Assembly (NCBI RefSeq): GCF_014646515.1 | Contig: NZ_BMNK01000006.1 | Span: 248,001 to 312,000 of the forward strand | Reading direction: 5' to 3' | Length of the DNA stretch: 64,000 nt | From: Nonomuraea glycinis | GTDB lineage: Bacteria; Actinomycetota; Actinomycetes; Streptosporangiales; Streptosporangiaceae | Part shown: positions 32,636 to 41,421 of the stretch, in pieces | How the letters are laid out: each line of letters starts with the position of its first letter | Numbering within the stretch: position 1 is the first letter of the stretch | Notes under the pieces: model-generated | What the model was told of the DNA's origin: nothing | Seen by the model: the letters and a program-made list of their open reading frames with translations, nothing else | The model's database searches: none | Translations under genes and position numbers: made by a program

Positions 32636-34261
32636 TCAGCCCATGTGCGGGTAGCGGTGATCGGTCGGCGGGACGAAGGTCTCCTTGATCGTGCGGGCGT
32701 TGACCCACCTGATCAGGTTGTAGATCGAGCCCGCCTTGTCGTTGGTGCCGGAGGAGCGGGCGCCGCCGAAGGGCTGCTGGCCGACGACCGCGCCGGTCGG
32801 CTTGTCGTTGACGTAGAAGTTGCCCGCCGCGAAACGCAGCCGCTCCGAGGCCGCCGCGATGGCGTAACGGTCCTGGGCGATGATCGACCCGGTCAGGGCG
32901 TACGGCGCGATGCTCTCCATCTGGTTCAGCACCGCGTCGTAGTCGCCGTCGTCATAGACGTGCACGCCGAGGATCGGGCCGAAGTATTCCTTGACGAAGA
33001 TCTCGTCCGTGGGGTCGGCGCACTCCAGAATGGTCGGCTTCACGAAATATCCGAGTGAATCGTCGTACGAGCCGGTGAGCACGTCGATGGTGGACACCTC
33101 ACGAGCCCGGTCGATGGCGGCCTTGTGCTTGGCGAAGGCCCGCTCGTCGATCACCGCGCCCATGAAGGTCGACAGGTTCGCCGCCACGTCCCCGGCGGTC
33201 AGCGACTCGGCCGTGGCCACGAAGTCGTCGCGCATCCGGCTCCACACCGAGCGCGGCACGTAGGCGCGCGAGGCCGCCGAGCACTTCTGCCCCTGATACT
33301 CGAACGCGCCCCTGATCAGCGCGGTCGCGAGCACGCCGGGGTCGGCGGACGGGTGCGCCATGACGAAGTCCTTGCCGCCGGTCTCGCCGACGAGCCGCGG
33401 GTAGCCGCGGTAGGAGGCGATGTTCGCGCCGACCGTGCCCCACAGGTGCTGGAAGGTCGCGGTCGAGCCGGTGAAGTGGATCCCGGCGAGCTCCGGATGG
33501 GTCAGCGCGACCTCGGAGATCGCCTGGCCGTTGCCGGTCACCATGTTGATGACGCCCGGAGGCAGCCCGGCCGCCTCCAGCAGCCGCATGGTGAAGTGCG
33601 CCGCGAACTGCTGCGTCGGCGACGGCTTCCACACCACCACGTTGCCCATCAGGGCGGCCGCGGTCGGCAGGTTGCCGGCGATGGCGGTGAAGTTGAACGG
33701 CGTGATCGCCAGCACGAAGCCCTCAAGGGGCCGGTACTCCATCCGGTTCCACACCCCGGGCGAGGAGATCGGCTGGTCGGCGTAGAGCTGCCGGGCGTAG
33801 GAGACGTTGAACCGCAGGAAGTCGATCAGCTCGCAGGCCGCGTCGATCTCCGCCTGCTGCGCCGACTTCGACTGGCCGAGCACGGTCGCGGCGTTCAGCG
33901 TCGCCCGCCACGGCCCGGACAGCAGGTCGGCCGCCTTCAGGAAGATCGCGGCGCGCTCGTCGAAGGACAGCGCCCGCCAGTCGGGGGCCGCCCGCAGCGC
34001 GCTCGCGATGGCGTCGTGCACGTCCTGGGCCGTAGCGTCGTTGATACGCCCCAGGACGGCAGCCTTGTTGTGCGGCTGCACCACGTCGATGGGCGTGCCG
34101 CCGCCCAGCCGCTGGTCGCCGTCGATGGTCATGGTCAGGTCGATCGTGGTGCCGGCCAGCTCCTTGATCCGCTTCTCCAGCGCGGCGCGCTCGGCGCTGC
34201 CGGGTGCGTAACCGTAGATCCGCTCGTTCGCGGGAACCGGCACGTTGCTGATGGCGTCCAT
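32636..34261 (-). CDS. pruA: L-glutamate gamma-semialdehyde (P5C) dehydrogenase
   Basis: 541 residues, second enzyme of proline catabolism: P5C/glutamate semialdehyde to glutamate with NAD+. Catalytic Cys is in EYQGQKCSAASRAYVP and Glu in LVGETGGKDFVMAHP. ITPFNFTAIAGNLPTAAALM binds NAD, and YFVKPTILECADPTDEIFVK is the family signature. The ATG at 34261 is chosen over the GTG at 34267 because GGGGG lies 9 bases upstream. It overlaps or abuts the proline dehydrogenase gene, as in mycobacterial pruAB. Confidence 0.94.
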   Translation of the reverse strand: MDAISNVPVPANERIYGYAPGSAERAALEKRIKELAGTTIDLTMTIDGDQRLGGGTPIDVVQPHNKAAVLGRINDATAQDVHDAIASALRAAPDWRALSFDERAAIFLKAADLLSGPWRATLNAATVLGQSKSAQQAEIDAACELIDFLRFNVSYARQLYADQPISSPGVWNRMEYRPLEGFVLAITPFNFTAIAGNLPTAAALMGNVVVWKPSPTQQFAAHFTMRLLEAAGLPPGVINMVTGNGQAISEVALTHPELAGIHFTGSTATFQHLWGTVGANIASYRGYPRLVGETGGKDFVMAHPSADPGVLATALIRGAFEYQGQKCSAASRAYVPRSVWSRMRDDFVATAESLTAGDVAANLSTFMGAVIDERAFAKHKAAIDRAREVSTIDVLTGSYDDSLGYFVKPTILECADPTDEIFVKEYFGPILGVHVYDDGDYDAVLNQMESIAPYALTGSIIAQDRYAIAAASERLRFAAGNFYVNDKPTGAVVGQQPFGGARSSGTNDKAGSIYNLIRWVNARTIKETFVPPTDHRYPHMG

Positions 34262-34263
34262 TT

Positions 34264-35181
34264 TCACTTACCCCCAAGGGCACGAAGGAAGAAGGCGACG
34301 TTGGCGGGGCGCTCGGCCAGGCGGCGCATGAAGTAGCCGTACCAGTCGCCGCCGTAGGGGACGTAGACCCGGACGGTGTGACCGGCCCCGGCCAGGGCCT
34401 CCTGCCGGTCGGTGCGGATGCCGTACAGCATCTGATACTCGTAGTCGCCCCGGGAGCGGCCGTAGCGGTCGGCGAACAGCTCGGTGATGGAGATCATCCG
34501 GTCGTCGTGCGTCGCCACCATGGGGTACCCCTTCCCCGACATGAGGATGCGCAGGCACCGCACATACGCCTTGTCCACCTCGGTGCTGCTCTGGTGGGCG
34601 ACGGAGGCGGGCTCGTTGTAGGCGCCCTTGACCAGCCGTACGCGGGTGCCCTCGGCGGCGAGCGCCCGGCAGTCCTCCTCGCTGCGGAACAGGTAGGACT
34701 GGATGGCCACGCCGGTCGACGGGTGGTCGGCGCGCAGCTCGCGCAGGATGCGCAGCGTCGAGTCGACGGTGGTGTGGTCCTCCATGTCGAGGGTGACGGT
34801 CGCGCCGGCGGCGTCGGCGGCCGCGCAGATCTCGCGGGCGTGCTTCAGCGCCATCGTCTCGTCCAGGACCTGCCCGACGGCCGACAGCTTGACCGACACC
34901 TCGGCCTTGCCCCCGAGCTCCAGCGGACGCAGCGCCTCCAGCAGCGTGACGTACGCCCTCGCGGTGGCGGCCGCGGCGCTCGCGTCGCGGGTCTCCTCGC
35001 CGAGATGGTCGACGGTCACGGTGAGGCCCGCGCCGCACAACCGCCGGACCGCGTCGCGGGCCTGCGCGACGCTCTCCCCGGCGACGAAACGGTCGACCAC
35101 CTTGCGCGTGAGCGGGAAGGCGGTCACGGAGCGGCGCACGAGCGCGTTCCGGGACGCGGCGAACAGCAGCTGACCCAACAT
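34264..35181 (-). CDS. pruB: Proline dehydrogenase (FAD-dependent, monofunctional)
   Basis: 305 residues forming a PRODH barrel. It has VTLDMEDHTTVDSTL, AIQSYLFRSEEDC, RVRLVKGAYNEPASVAHQ, PMVATHDDRM and the C-terminal YFMRRLAERPANVAFF, whose paired Arg binds the proline carboxylate. It oxidises proline to P5C and feeds electrons to quinone. It is first in a two-gene unit with P5C dehydrogenase and diverges from a PucR-type regulator 75 bases away, the classical arrangement of an inducible proline-use locus. Confidence 0.94.
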   Translation of the reverse strand: MLGQLLFAASRNALVRRSVTAFPLTRKVVDRFVAGESVAQARDAVRRLCGAGLTVTVDHLGEETRDASAAAATARAYVTLLEALRPLELGGKAEVSVKLSAVGQVLDETMALKHAREICAAADAAGATVTLDMEDHTTVDSTLRILRELRADHPSTGVAIQSYLFRSEEDCRALAAEGTRVRLVKGAYNEPASVAHQSSTEVDKAYVRCLRILMSGKGYPMVATHDDRMISITELFADRYGRSRGDYEYQMLYGIRTDRQEALAGAGHTVRVYVPYGGDWYGYFMRRLAERPANVAFFLRALGGK

Positions 35182-35256
35182 GTCTTCAGCCTAAAACGCC
35201 TGTTCAGGCAGGGCCATTGACGGGCGTAACGCGGGGTGTGGCAGGCTGTCATACAT
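35182..35256. promoter_or_regulatory. Divergent promoter region, proline genes versus PucR regulator
   Basis: 75 bases hold both promoters. TTGACG at 35217-35222 resembles a -35 box. TACATATGTA (35253-35262) is a palindrome overlapping the regulator start codon, and GCCTG repeats lie near 35190-35215. Binding of the PucR-type protein here is inferred from position. Confidence 0.4.
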
Positions 35257-36309
35257 ATGTACAAAGCCACCGATCTGCAGGAGATCGTCGACGAGATAGC
35301 CCGGGTGCTGGGCGCGTCGGCGACGCTGGAGGACCGCTCGTTCCGGCTGCTCGCGTACGGCGCGCAGCACGGCGACATCGACACCGTCCGCCAGGAGTCC
35401 ATCCTGCGCCGGCGCGCCACGGGGGAGGTGCGCGACTACTTCGAGCGCTACGGCATCGCCCGGGCGCACGACCCGGTGCGCATCCCCGCCGACGCCGACC
35501 TCAAGGTGCTGGCCAGGGTCTGCTGGCCGCTGCGCCACCGCGACGTCGTCTACGGCTACCTGTGGCTGCTGGAGTCGGGCAGCCTGACCGACGACGCGCT
35601 GGCGCGGGTCGCGCCGCTCGTCTCCAGGGCCGCCGCCGCGCTCGCCCAGGAGGCCAGAAGCCGCCAGGACCTCGGCCGGAGCCTCACACTTCTGCTGTCC
35701 GCCGACCCCGAGGAGCGCGCCGACGTCTCGATCGAGCTGCCGGGCCCGGTGACCGTGATCGCGGTGCGCGAGTCACAGGAGCGGGTCGCCGCCCTGTGGA
35801 CGCTCCCGCGCGGCGTGCTCGCCCGCGCCGGCTCACCGGTCGCGCTGCTCGCCCCGGCGCACCTGGCCGCCGAGGTCGCCCAGACCACCCAGCGCGCGTA
35901 CGGCACCGTCGCGGGACTCGGCGCGCCCCGGGCCGATCCGGCGGACGCCTGGCAGAGCTGGCGGGAGGCGAAGCAGGCGCTGCGCATCGCCGAGCACTTC
36001 CCGAGGTTCGCCCCCGTCGCCCGCTGGGAGGATCTCGGCGTGCACCGGCTGCTGGCCAGGCTCGGTCCCGGCGATCTCCGGGAGCTGGCGGCCGAGGTCG
36101 CCGCCCTCGAACCGGAGCTGGCCCAGACCGTGGAGGCCTATCTGGACCTGGGCGGCCACGCCAACAAGGCCGCCGCCGAGCTGGGCATCCACCGCCAGAC
36201 GCTCTACTACCGCCTGGGCAAGGCCGAGCGGCTGACCCACCGGGACCTGTCCGACGGCGACGACCGCCTCGCCGTCCACCTGGGGCTGAAGGCCGGCCGG
36301 CTGCGGTGA
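35257..36309 (+). CDS. PucR-family activator, probable proline-utilisation regulator
   Basis: 350 residues. The N-terminal part is a GAF-like sensor (DLQEIVDEIARVLGASATLE). The C-terminal CdaR/PucR HTH reads VEAYLDLGGHANKAAAELGI, then HRQTLYYRLGKAERL. ATG 35257 (MYKATDLQEIV) is preferred to an upstream GTG. Position opposite pruB/pruA and family precedent (mycobacterial PruC and actinomycete PutR-type proteins) make control of proline catabolism the likely role. Confidence 0.86.
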   Translation: MYKATDLQEIVDEIARVLGASATLEDRSFRLLAYGAQHGDIDTVRQESILRRRATGEVRDYFERYGIARAHDPVRIPADADLKVLARVCWPLRHRDVVYGYLWLLESGSLTDDALARVAPLVSRAAAALAQEARSRQDLGRSLTLLLSADPEERADVSIELPGPVTVIAVRESQERVAALWTLPRGVLARAGSPVALLAPAHLAAEVAQTTQRAYGTVAGLGAPRADPADAWQSWREAKQALRIAEHFPRFAPVARWEDLGVHRLLARLGPGDLRELAAEVAALEPELAQTVEAYLDLGGHANKAAAELGIHRQTLYYRLGKAERLTHRDLSDGDDRLAVHLGLKAGRLR

Positions 36310-36430
36310 GGGCCAGGCCTGGTGGCCTGGGGGCCAGGCCGGGCTTGAGGGTCAGGCCAGGCCGGGCTTGAAGGCCAGGCCGGATGGCTTGAGGGTCAGG
36401 CCGGGTGGCTTGAGGGTCAGGCCAGGTGGC
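36310..36430. repeat. Imperfect tandem repeats, about 21 bp
   Basis: At least four degenerate copies of GGCCRGGYGGCTTGAGGGTCA occur, two of them adjacent and differing by one base (36380-36421). The array fills the gap between convergent genes and includes the stop of the PaiB-like gene. Confidence 0.7.
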
Positions 36431-37010
36431 GCAGGGCCGCCTCGTCGCCGGGGCCGCCGCGCTCGGTGAGGCCCCGGGCGACCTGCTCGCGCACCCCGGC
36501 GTCCTTGTGCCCGTCGTACTTGAACTTGCCGCGGATCTCCGTCACGGCCAGCCGCAGGCCCTGCAGCCCCGACAGCAGCCGCGGCATGGCGGCCGGATCA
36601 CCGTGGCCGGGCTCCAGGTCGCCGAGCTGGGCGCGCAGGATCTCCAGCTTGCCCTCGGGGTCGGCGACGATCTCGGCCCGGCAGGTGAGCTGGACCGAGG
36701 AGTAGTACGTGGTGGGGACGCCGAGCGCGGGGTCGGTGCCGGGCTCGGCCCGCCACCGGCCGTCGATGTACGCCCACGGGCCCGCCACCGACAGCAGAAC
36801 CGCGGGGTTCTCCTCGATGGCGGGCCAGATGGGGTTGGGCCTGGCCAGATGCAGCCAGACCGTCCGATCGTCCACGAGCAGGAACTGGGTGGGCACCACG
36901 ACCGGCACGTCCCGGCCCCGGCCGGCCGCGATCAGGTGCCCGAACTGGTTGTCCTTCACGTACGCGAGCGCCTGGTCCTCGGTGCCCGCATCCCAGGGGT
37001 GGATCAGCAT
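36417..37010 (-). CDS. PaiB-like FMN-binding split-barrel protein
   Basis: 197 residues. The sequence follows PaiB/FMN-binding negative regulator proteins: FGHLIAAGRGRDVPVVVPTQ, HLARPNPIWPAIEENPAVLL, SVAGPWAYIDGRW, VPTTYYSSVQLTCRAEIV. The fold binds flavin, but Bacillus PaiB was described as a repressor of sporulation and protease genes, so enzymatic or regulatory function is open. The ATG at 37010 starts LIHPWDAGTEDQALAYV. The gene end lies inside a tandem-repeat array. Confidence 0.82.
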   Translation of the reverse strand: MLIHPWDAGTEDQALAYVKDNQFGHLIAAGRGRDVPVVVPTQFLLVDDRTVWLHLARPNPIWPAIEENPAVLLSVAGPWAYIDGRWRAEPGTDPALGVPTTYYSSVQLTCRAEIVADPEGKLEILRAQLGDLEPGHGDPAAMPRLLSGLQGLRLAVTEIRGKFKYDGHKDAGVREQVARGLTERGGPGDEAALRHLA

Positions 37011-37037
37011 GCGGTGACCATATAAGACGCCGGTTCG

Positions 37038-38141
37038 CTACGCGCAGGCGGATTCGTACACGCGCAGGAGCTCCTGACTGACGCGCTCCCAGGAGTAGCG
37101 CGAGCGGGCCCGGTCGGCGCCCGCGTAGCCGAGCGCGGTGCGCAGCGTCGGGTCGGTGAGCAGCTCACGGGCCAGCCGCGCGGTCCTGGCGGGCCGGTCC
37201 GGCGGCACCAGCAGGCCGGTGACGCCGTCGATGACGGAGTCGAGGTGGGCGCCGACGGCCGAGGCGATCACCGGCACGCCGCAGGCCATGGCCTCCAGCG
37301 CCACGATGCCGCTCGTGGCCTCCCGCGGCACCGACACCACGGCGTCGGCGCTGCGCATCAGCTTGGGCACCGAGGCGCGCTTGACCTGGCCCAGCATCGT
37401 CACCCTGTCGGCGACGCCGAGCTGCTCGGCCAGGGCGCGCAGCCGCCGCGCGTCCCTGTCGTCCTCGAGCTCCTCGGGGTCGGGGCCGCCCGCGATGACC
37501 AGCTCCACGTCCGTCAGGCCAGGCAGCGCGCGGACGATGGTGTGCGCGCCCCGGTCGGGGGAGAGCGGGCCGACGTGCAGCAGTCGCCTGCGGGCGCCGC
37601 GCGCGGCCGTCAGGCCCTGGCGGTGGAAGCGCTCGGTGTCCACGCCGTAGGGCACGATGGCGATGTGGTTGCGCGGGACGCCGATCCTGATCAGCGCCGA
37701 CTCCTCGTCGCCCGAGCCCGCGATGACCACCCTGGCCCGGCGGCCGAGCGCCCGCTCCAGCTTCAGGTGCGCCGCGTCGACGGTGTGGAAGGTATGGGTG
37801 ACCGGCACGTCCAGGCCCTTGGCGCCGGTGACCGCGGCCAGGCCGTAGGTCCACGAGTGCGCGTGGATCACGTCGGGGCGGTCCTGCTGCCAGCGCTTCA
37901 TCAAATGGTCGCCCACGTCGTTGAGGAACGGCACCACGTCGGCCGGGCTCAAGCTGCGGGCCGGTCCCACACCGATGTGCTCCACCGTGACACCCGGGGC
38001 CACCCTCGTCCTGGGTTTGCCGTCGGCGCTCTCGCGGCGGGAGTAGATCGTGACGTGGTGCTCACGTCCAAGCTCACGGGCCACCGAAAGGATCTGGTGA
38101 CGCTTATTGCCGGAACCGGAAGCGACGATTGCGATATTCAT
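37038..38141 (-). CDS. GT4-family glycosyltransferase
   Basis: 367 residues with GT-B fold. N-terminal domain: IAIVASGSGNKRHQILSVAR, VIHAHSWTYGLAAVTGAKGL. C-terminal domain: LLHVGPLSPDRGAHTIVRAL, the donor-binding EATSGIVALEAMACGVPVIA (E-x7-E) and LLVPPDRPARTARLAREL. It transfers a nucleotide-sugar residue with retention; acceptor unknown. The ATG at 38141 with GAGG 6 bases upstream is used rather than an upstream in-frame start. It appears monocistronic. Confidence 0.88.
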   Translation of the reverse strand: MNIAIVASGSGNKRHQILSVARELGREHHVTIYSRRESADGKPRTRVAPGVTVEHIGVGPARSLSPADVVPFLNDVGDHLMKRWQQDRPDVIHAHSWTYGLAAVTGAKGLDVPVTHTFHTVDAAHLKLERALGRRARVVIAGSGDEESALIRIGVPRNHIAIVPYGVDTERFHRQGLTAARGARRRLLHVGPLSPDRGAHTIVRALPGLTDVELVIAGGPDPEELEDDRDARRLRALAEQLGVADRVTMLGQVKRASVPKLMRSADAVVSVPREATSGIVALEAMACGVPVIASAVGAHLDSVIDGVTGLLVPPDRPARTARLARELLTDPTLRTALGYAGADRARSRYSWERVSQELLRVYESACA

Positions 38142-38247
38142 GGCACACCTCAGCGTTGAAAAGCCTTCAAGGTGTGCCTGCGTCTTAGGCACGTCGGTCT
38201 ACGGCAAGACCATACCCATTTTCTGCCGATTCGCAAACCCTGCCGAA

Positions 38248-40074
38248 TCAGACACCGCGTAGGGCAAGCACCACGATCTCGTCCCAGACCTGCCCGGCGG
38301 AGAAGGCGTTGCGGTCCTCCTCGATGGCCTTGACCACGGTGGACGGCCCCTGCCCCGCACATCTGCCCAGGACGTCCGCCAGCCGCTCCTCGCCGTACGG
38401 CTCGCCCAATTCGTTCCTGGAGGAGATGAGGCCCTCCGAATAGAGCACCAGCGTCTCGCCGACGGCCAGCGTGATCTCCTCCGTGCTGGTCTCCGCCTCG
38501 GGCGCGATGCCGAGCGGGACGCCGCCGCCGGCGGCGAAGCGTACGTAGCCGTCGGGCTGCACCAGCGCCGCCGGGTGGTGGCCGGCCGAGGACATGCGGA
38601 TCCGGCGGCCCTTCACGAATCCGGCCAGGGCCATCACGAACAGGCCGGTGCCCTGCTCGACCAGGGCTTTGTTGACCTTGCGCACCACCGGGTCCGGGTC
38701 GGACTCCCAGACGCTGAGCACCCGCAGCCCGCCCCTGACCATCGCGCTGACCGACGCGGCCTCCTCGCCCTTACCGGCCGCGCCGCCCAGCGCGAACCCC
38801 CAGCCGCCGCCGACCGGGAACACGTCGTAGAACTCGGCGCCGACCGACGAACCGGGCCGGTAGACCGCGGCGGCCTCGTAACCGGGCACGTCCGGCAGGC
38901 TCCGCGGGGCGACGCTGGCCGACAGCGCGTCGGCCGCCCGCGAACGGCTCTGGAAGCTGCTCTGCGCGCGCACCGCCAAGCCGAGCTGCATCCCGATGTC
39001 CTGCATGACGCTCAGGTCCGCCAGCGTGAACGGGGGCCGGTCGTGGGCGCGTACCAGCGTCAGCACGCCGTCGCCGTCGCCGATCGGCACGCACAGCAGC
39101 GACCCGGCGCCCATCACGGTCAGCAGCGGCCCTTCGGCGCAGAACCCGAGCAGCGTCTCGTCGTCGACCATCTCGTGCACCACGCCCGAGCGGCGCTCCA
39201 GCACCTGCGTCACCACCTGGGCGCCGGCCGGGGCGGTCGCCTCGACCTGCCGGGTCAGCTCGGCCACCGGGAGGTTCTTCGGCCCGGCCACCACCGAGCG
39301 CCGGGGGAGCCCGTCCCGGACCATGTCCGCGATCACCCAGTCGGCCCATTCGGCGGCCAGCAGCCGGGTCGCTCTGGGCAGCGCGACCGGCTGGCGGAGC
39401 GCCTCCTCGTCCAGCAGCAGCCTGCCCATCCTGGCCAGCAGGTCCTGGCGCTTGGCCGCGGCCATCACCAGCGCGCCGTCGGACAGCTCGGGCCGCCGGG
39501 AGCCCGGCTCGGGCAGCTGCACCTGCGTCGGCAGCGCCACCACGGCCACCATCTGCTGCGGCTCGCCCGGCATCGTCAGCCGCGAGATCGCCAGCTGCAC
39601 CGTGTGCGTCCTGCCCTGGTGCGCCAGCCGGGTCTCGAACGCCGCCGGCTGCCCGATCTGCAGCACCGACGTCAGATGGGACCGGAACGCCGCCCGGCGC
39701 GACACATCCACCAGCAGCGGGAACGACCGGCCCACGAGATAGCCGTCGGGACTGCCGAGCATCCGCGAGGTCTCGGGGTTGATCCGCCTGACCATGCCGC
39801 CGCCGTCGAGCACGATGACCGGCACCGGAAAGGCCCGGAACACCTGGCGCAGCAGCTTCAGCTCCCGCTGCGACCCGTCCTTCTTCCCGGCGGAGCGCCG
39901 GGGCGCCTTGCCCAACTGCTCGCGGGCCTCGGCCAGCAGCTCAGCGGCGGTGTCCAGCTCCGCGAGCGCGGCATCGAGGGTGGGGCCGAGATCCGCGGGA
40001 TATGCGGCCCTCGCCTCACGCAACGACGAGACACGCCCCTCAAGTGCGTTGAGGGCGTGATCGAGGTCCGGCAT
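38248..40074 (-). CDS. PAS-GAF-SpoIIE (PP2C-type) phosphatase with altered metal ligands
   Basis: 608 residues: N-terminal coiled helix, PAS (VFRAFPVPVIVLDGGGMVRR), GAF-like middle, C-terminal SpoIIE domain. Such phosphatases usually dephosphorylate STAS antagonists and thereby free SigB-type factors. Here the family GGD reads GAEFYDVF, the GDVxGKG motif reads ALGGAAGKGEE, YTDGL reads LYSEGLISS, and the terminal DD reads WDEIVVLAL, whereas SAGHHPA is intact. One metal Asp becomes Gly and others Glu, so activity is questionable. ATG 40074 has GGAGG at 6 bases. A sigma/STAS/RsbW set lies next door. Confidence 0.86.
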   Translation of the reverse strand: MPDLDHALNALEGRVSSLREARAAYPADLGPTLDAALAELDTAAELLAEAREQLGKAPRRSAGKKDGSQRELKLLRQVFRAFPVPVIVLDGGGMVRRINPETSRMLGSPDGYLVGRSFPLLVDVSRRAAFRSHLTSVLQIGQPAAFETRLAHQGRTHTVQLAISRLTMPGEPQQMVAVVALPTQVQLPEPGSRRPELSDGALVMAAAKRQDLLARMGRLLLDEEALRQPVALPRATRLLAAEWADWVIADMVRDGLPRRSVVAGPKNLPVAELTRQVEATAPAGAQVVTQVLERRSGVVHEMVDDETLLGFCAEGPLLTVMGAGSLLCVPIGDGDGVLTLVRAHDRPPFTLADLSVMQDIGMQLGLAVRAQSSFQSRSRAADALSASVAPRSLPDVPGYEAAAVYRPGSSVGAEFYDVFPVGGGWGFALGGAAGKGEEAASVSAMVRGGLRVLSVWESDPDPVVRKVNKALVEQGTGLFVMALAGFVKGRRIRMSSAGHHPAALVQPDGYVRFAAGGGVPLGIAPEAETSTEEITLAVGETLVLYSEGLISSRNELGEPYGEERLADVLGRCAGQGPSTVVKAIEEDRNAFSAGQVWDEIVVLALRGV

Positions 40075-40138
40075 GGTCATCCTCCGACGCTACGCCACAC
40101 GGGATAATGGTCGCCATAAGGGGTAGGGGCTTGATGTT

Positions 40139-40855
40139 ATGGAATCCACTGCGATGATCACTCCTGGGCTCGCCCGTAATCTGGCGACGCTCGGCCGGCT
40201 CGGCGAGGACACCTCGACCGAGAGCGTGCTGCGCGGTCTGACCACGGCGCTGGCGGGCGGCGTGCCCGGCTGCTCGGGCGGCTCGGCCGAGCACTGGCGC
40301 GACCATCGCGTCCTGGTGTCGGGCTCGCACAGCGAGCTCATCATGCTCGTCGAAAGCGAGCGTGAGCTGGGCGAAGGGCCGTCCATCGAGGCCAGGAAGA
40401 CCGGCAACCGCGTCGCCGTCGCCGACGTGCTCGCCGACAGCCGCTGGCCGCGCTACGCCGCTCTGGCCACCCGCTGGGGCGTGCGCTCGGTCCTGGCGGT
40501 CCCGATCGAGGTGTCCCCCGTCCTGCTGATCGTGGGCCTGTATTCGGTACGCCGCGGCGCGTTCTCCCCGCAGGGCGCCCAGTCGCTCGCCGGCATGCTG
40601 ACCGAGCAGGTCGGGGTGGCCATGGCCAACATGTGGGACTTCGAAGAGGTGCGCACCGACGCCGCCCAGCTGCAGGAGGCCCTGGCCGGCCGGGCGCTGA
40701 TCGACCAGGCCAAGGGCATCATCATGCAGACCAGCGGGTGCACGGCCGAGGCCGCCTTCGAGGAGCTGCGCCGGATCTCCCAGCATCACCAGGTGAAGGT
40801 GGCTGACCTGGCGCGCCTGCTGGTCGAGGAGCATCAGACGAAGAATCGTCGTTAG
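40139..40855 (+). CDS. GAF-ANTAR regulatory protein
   Basis: 238 residues: GAF domain (about 20-160; ELGEGPSIEARKTGNRVAVA, SVLAVPIE) and a C-terminal ANTAR domain (about 175-232; ALAGRALIDQAKGIIMQTSG, AEAAFEELRRISQHHQVKVA). ANTAR dimers bind paired RNA hairpins to stop transcription termination; the GAF domain would sense a signal. It diverges from the SpoIIE-phosphatase gene across 64 bases, and its last four bases overlap the convergent STAS gene. Confidence 0.9.
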   Translation: MESTAMITPGLARNLATLGRLGEDTSTESVLRGLTTALAGGVPGCSGGSAEHWRDHRVLVSGSHSELIMLVESERELGEGPSIEARKTGNRVAVADVLADSRWPRYAALATRWGVRSVLAVPIEVSPVLLIVGLYSVRRGAFSPQGAQSLAGMLTEQVGVAMANMWDFEEVRTDAAQLQEALAGRALIDQAKGIIMQTSGCTAEAAFEELRRISQHHQVKVADLARLLVEEHQTKNRR

Positions 40856-41214
40856 CCGATGGCGGCCAGGGCGTCGTCGAGGGTGTCGTAGATCGGCAGT
40901 CGCTGGGCCAGTCCGGTGATCCACATCACCTTGGACTTCGAATATTCCACACCGATCAGGGCGAACTTGGTCTCCGAGGTCAGGCTCGTCTGCCAGTGGT
41001 GGACGATCAGCCCCAGTGCGCGCGAGTCCATGAACGTCACCCCACCGAGGTCCAGGATCAGATCCGGACCGGCCAGCGAGAGGTAGTCGGCGAACTGTTC
41101 GCGCGTGGTGGCGTCAAGGACACCGTCGACCTTGATCACAGAGATCTCGGCCGCTGTCGACGATGTCAGGGTCAGGGCCGCCACTGACCCGTCGCCGTTC
41201 TCGGGCATTGTCAC
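40852..41214 (-). CDS. STAS-domain anti-sigma factor antagonist
   Basis: 120 residues with ISVIKVDGVLDATTREQFAD and DLILDLGGVTFMDSRALGLI; the Ser in MDSRALG is the phosphorylation site of SpoIIAA/RsbV proteins. Unphosphorylated it would bind an RsbW-type kinase and release a sigma factor. A start GTG at 41214 or ATG at 41208 is possible. It diverges from the SigB-type gene at 41422 and lies beside a SpoIIE-type phosphatase, completing a partner-switching set. Confidence 0.9.
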   Translation of the reverse strand: MTMPENGDGSVAALTLTSSTAAEISVIKVDGVLDATTREQFADYLSLAGPDLILDLGGVTFMDSRALGLIVHHWQTSLTSETKFALIGVEYSKSKVMWITGLAQRLPIYDTLDDALAAIG

Positions 41215-41421
41215 GGGGCAACATTACCGAAGTCCACCGAAAGCCTTGGCCTTCACGCATTGCGGCCCTCCCGTGACGCAAGACGGGATATTTCGCGGAA
41301 GATAGGGGATACTGGGGGAGAAGTCCAGCAGAGGGCTTTCGTCTCGAAGTAGAGCGAGGCGCGCCGCTGCATGGGCTTTTTCTCATGCGGGGGGCGCCTG
41401 AAACCCAGATGAGGAGCAGCC
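41215..41421. promoter_or_regulatory. Promoter region between STAS and sigma genes
   Basis: 207 bases without a gene. The 3' part holds a hairpin candidate (GCATG, loop, CATGC near 41370-41388) and GAGGAG 6 bases before the sigma ATG. GGGATA and GGGGATAC strings around 41285-41310 could be -10 elements of a SigB-type promoter, but no paired -35 is clear. Confidence 0.4.

Noticed and set aside
36310..36430. Possible CRISPR array from the repeated 21-base units
   Set aside because: Units are contiguous and degenerate, with no unique spacers and no cas genes in the window.
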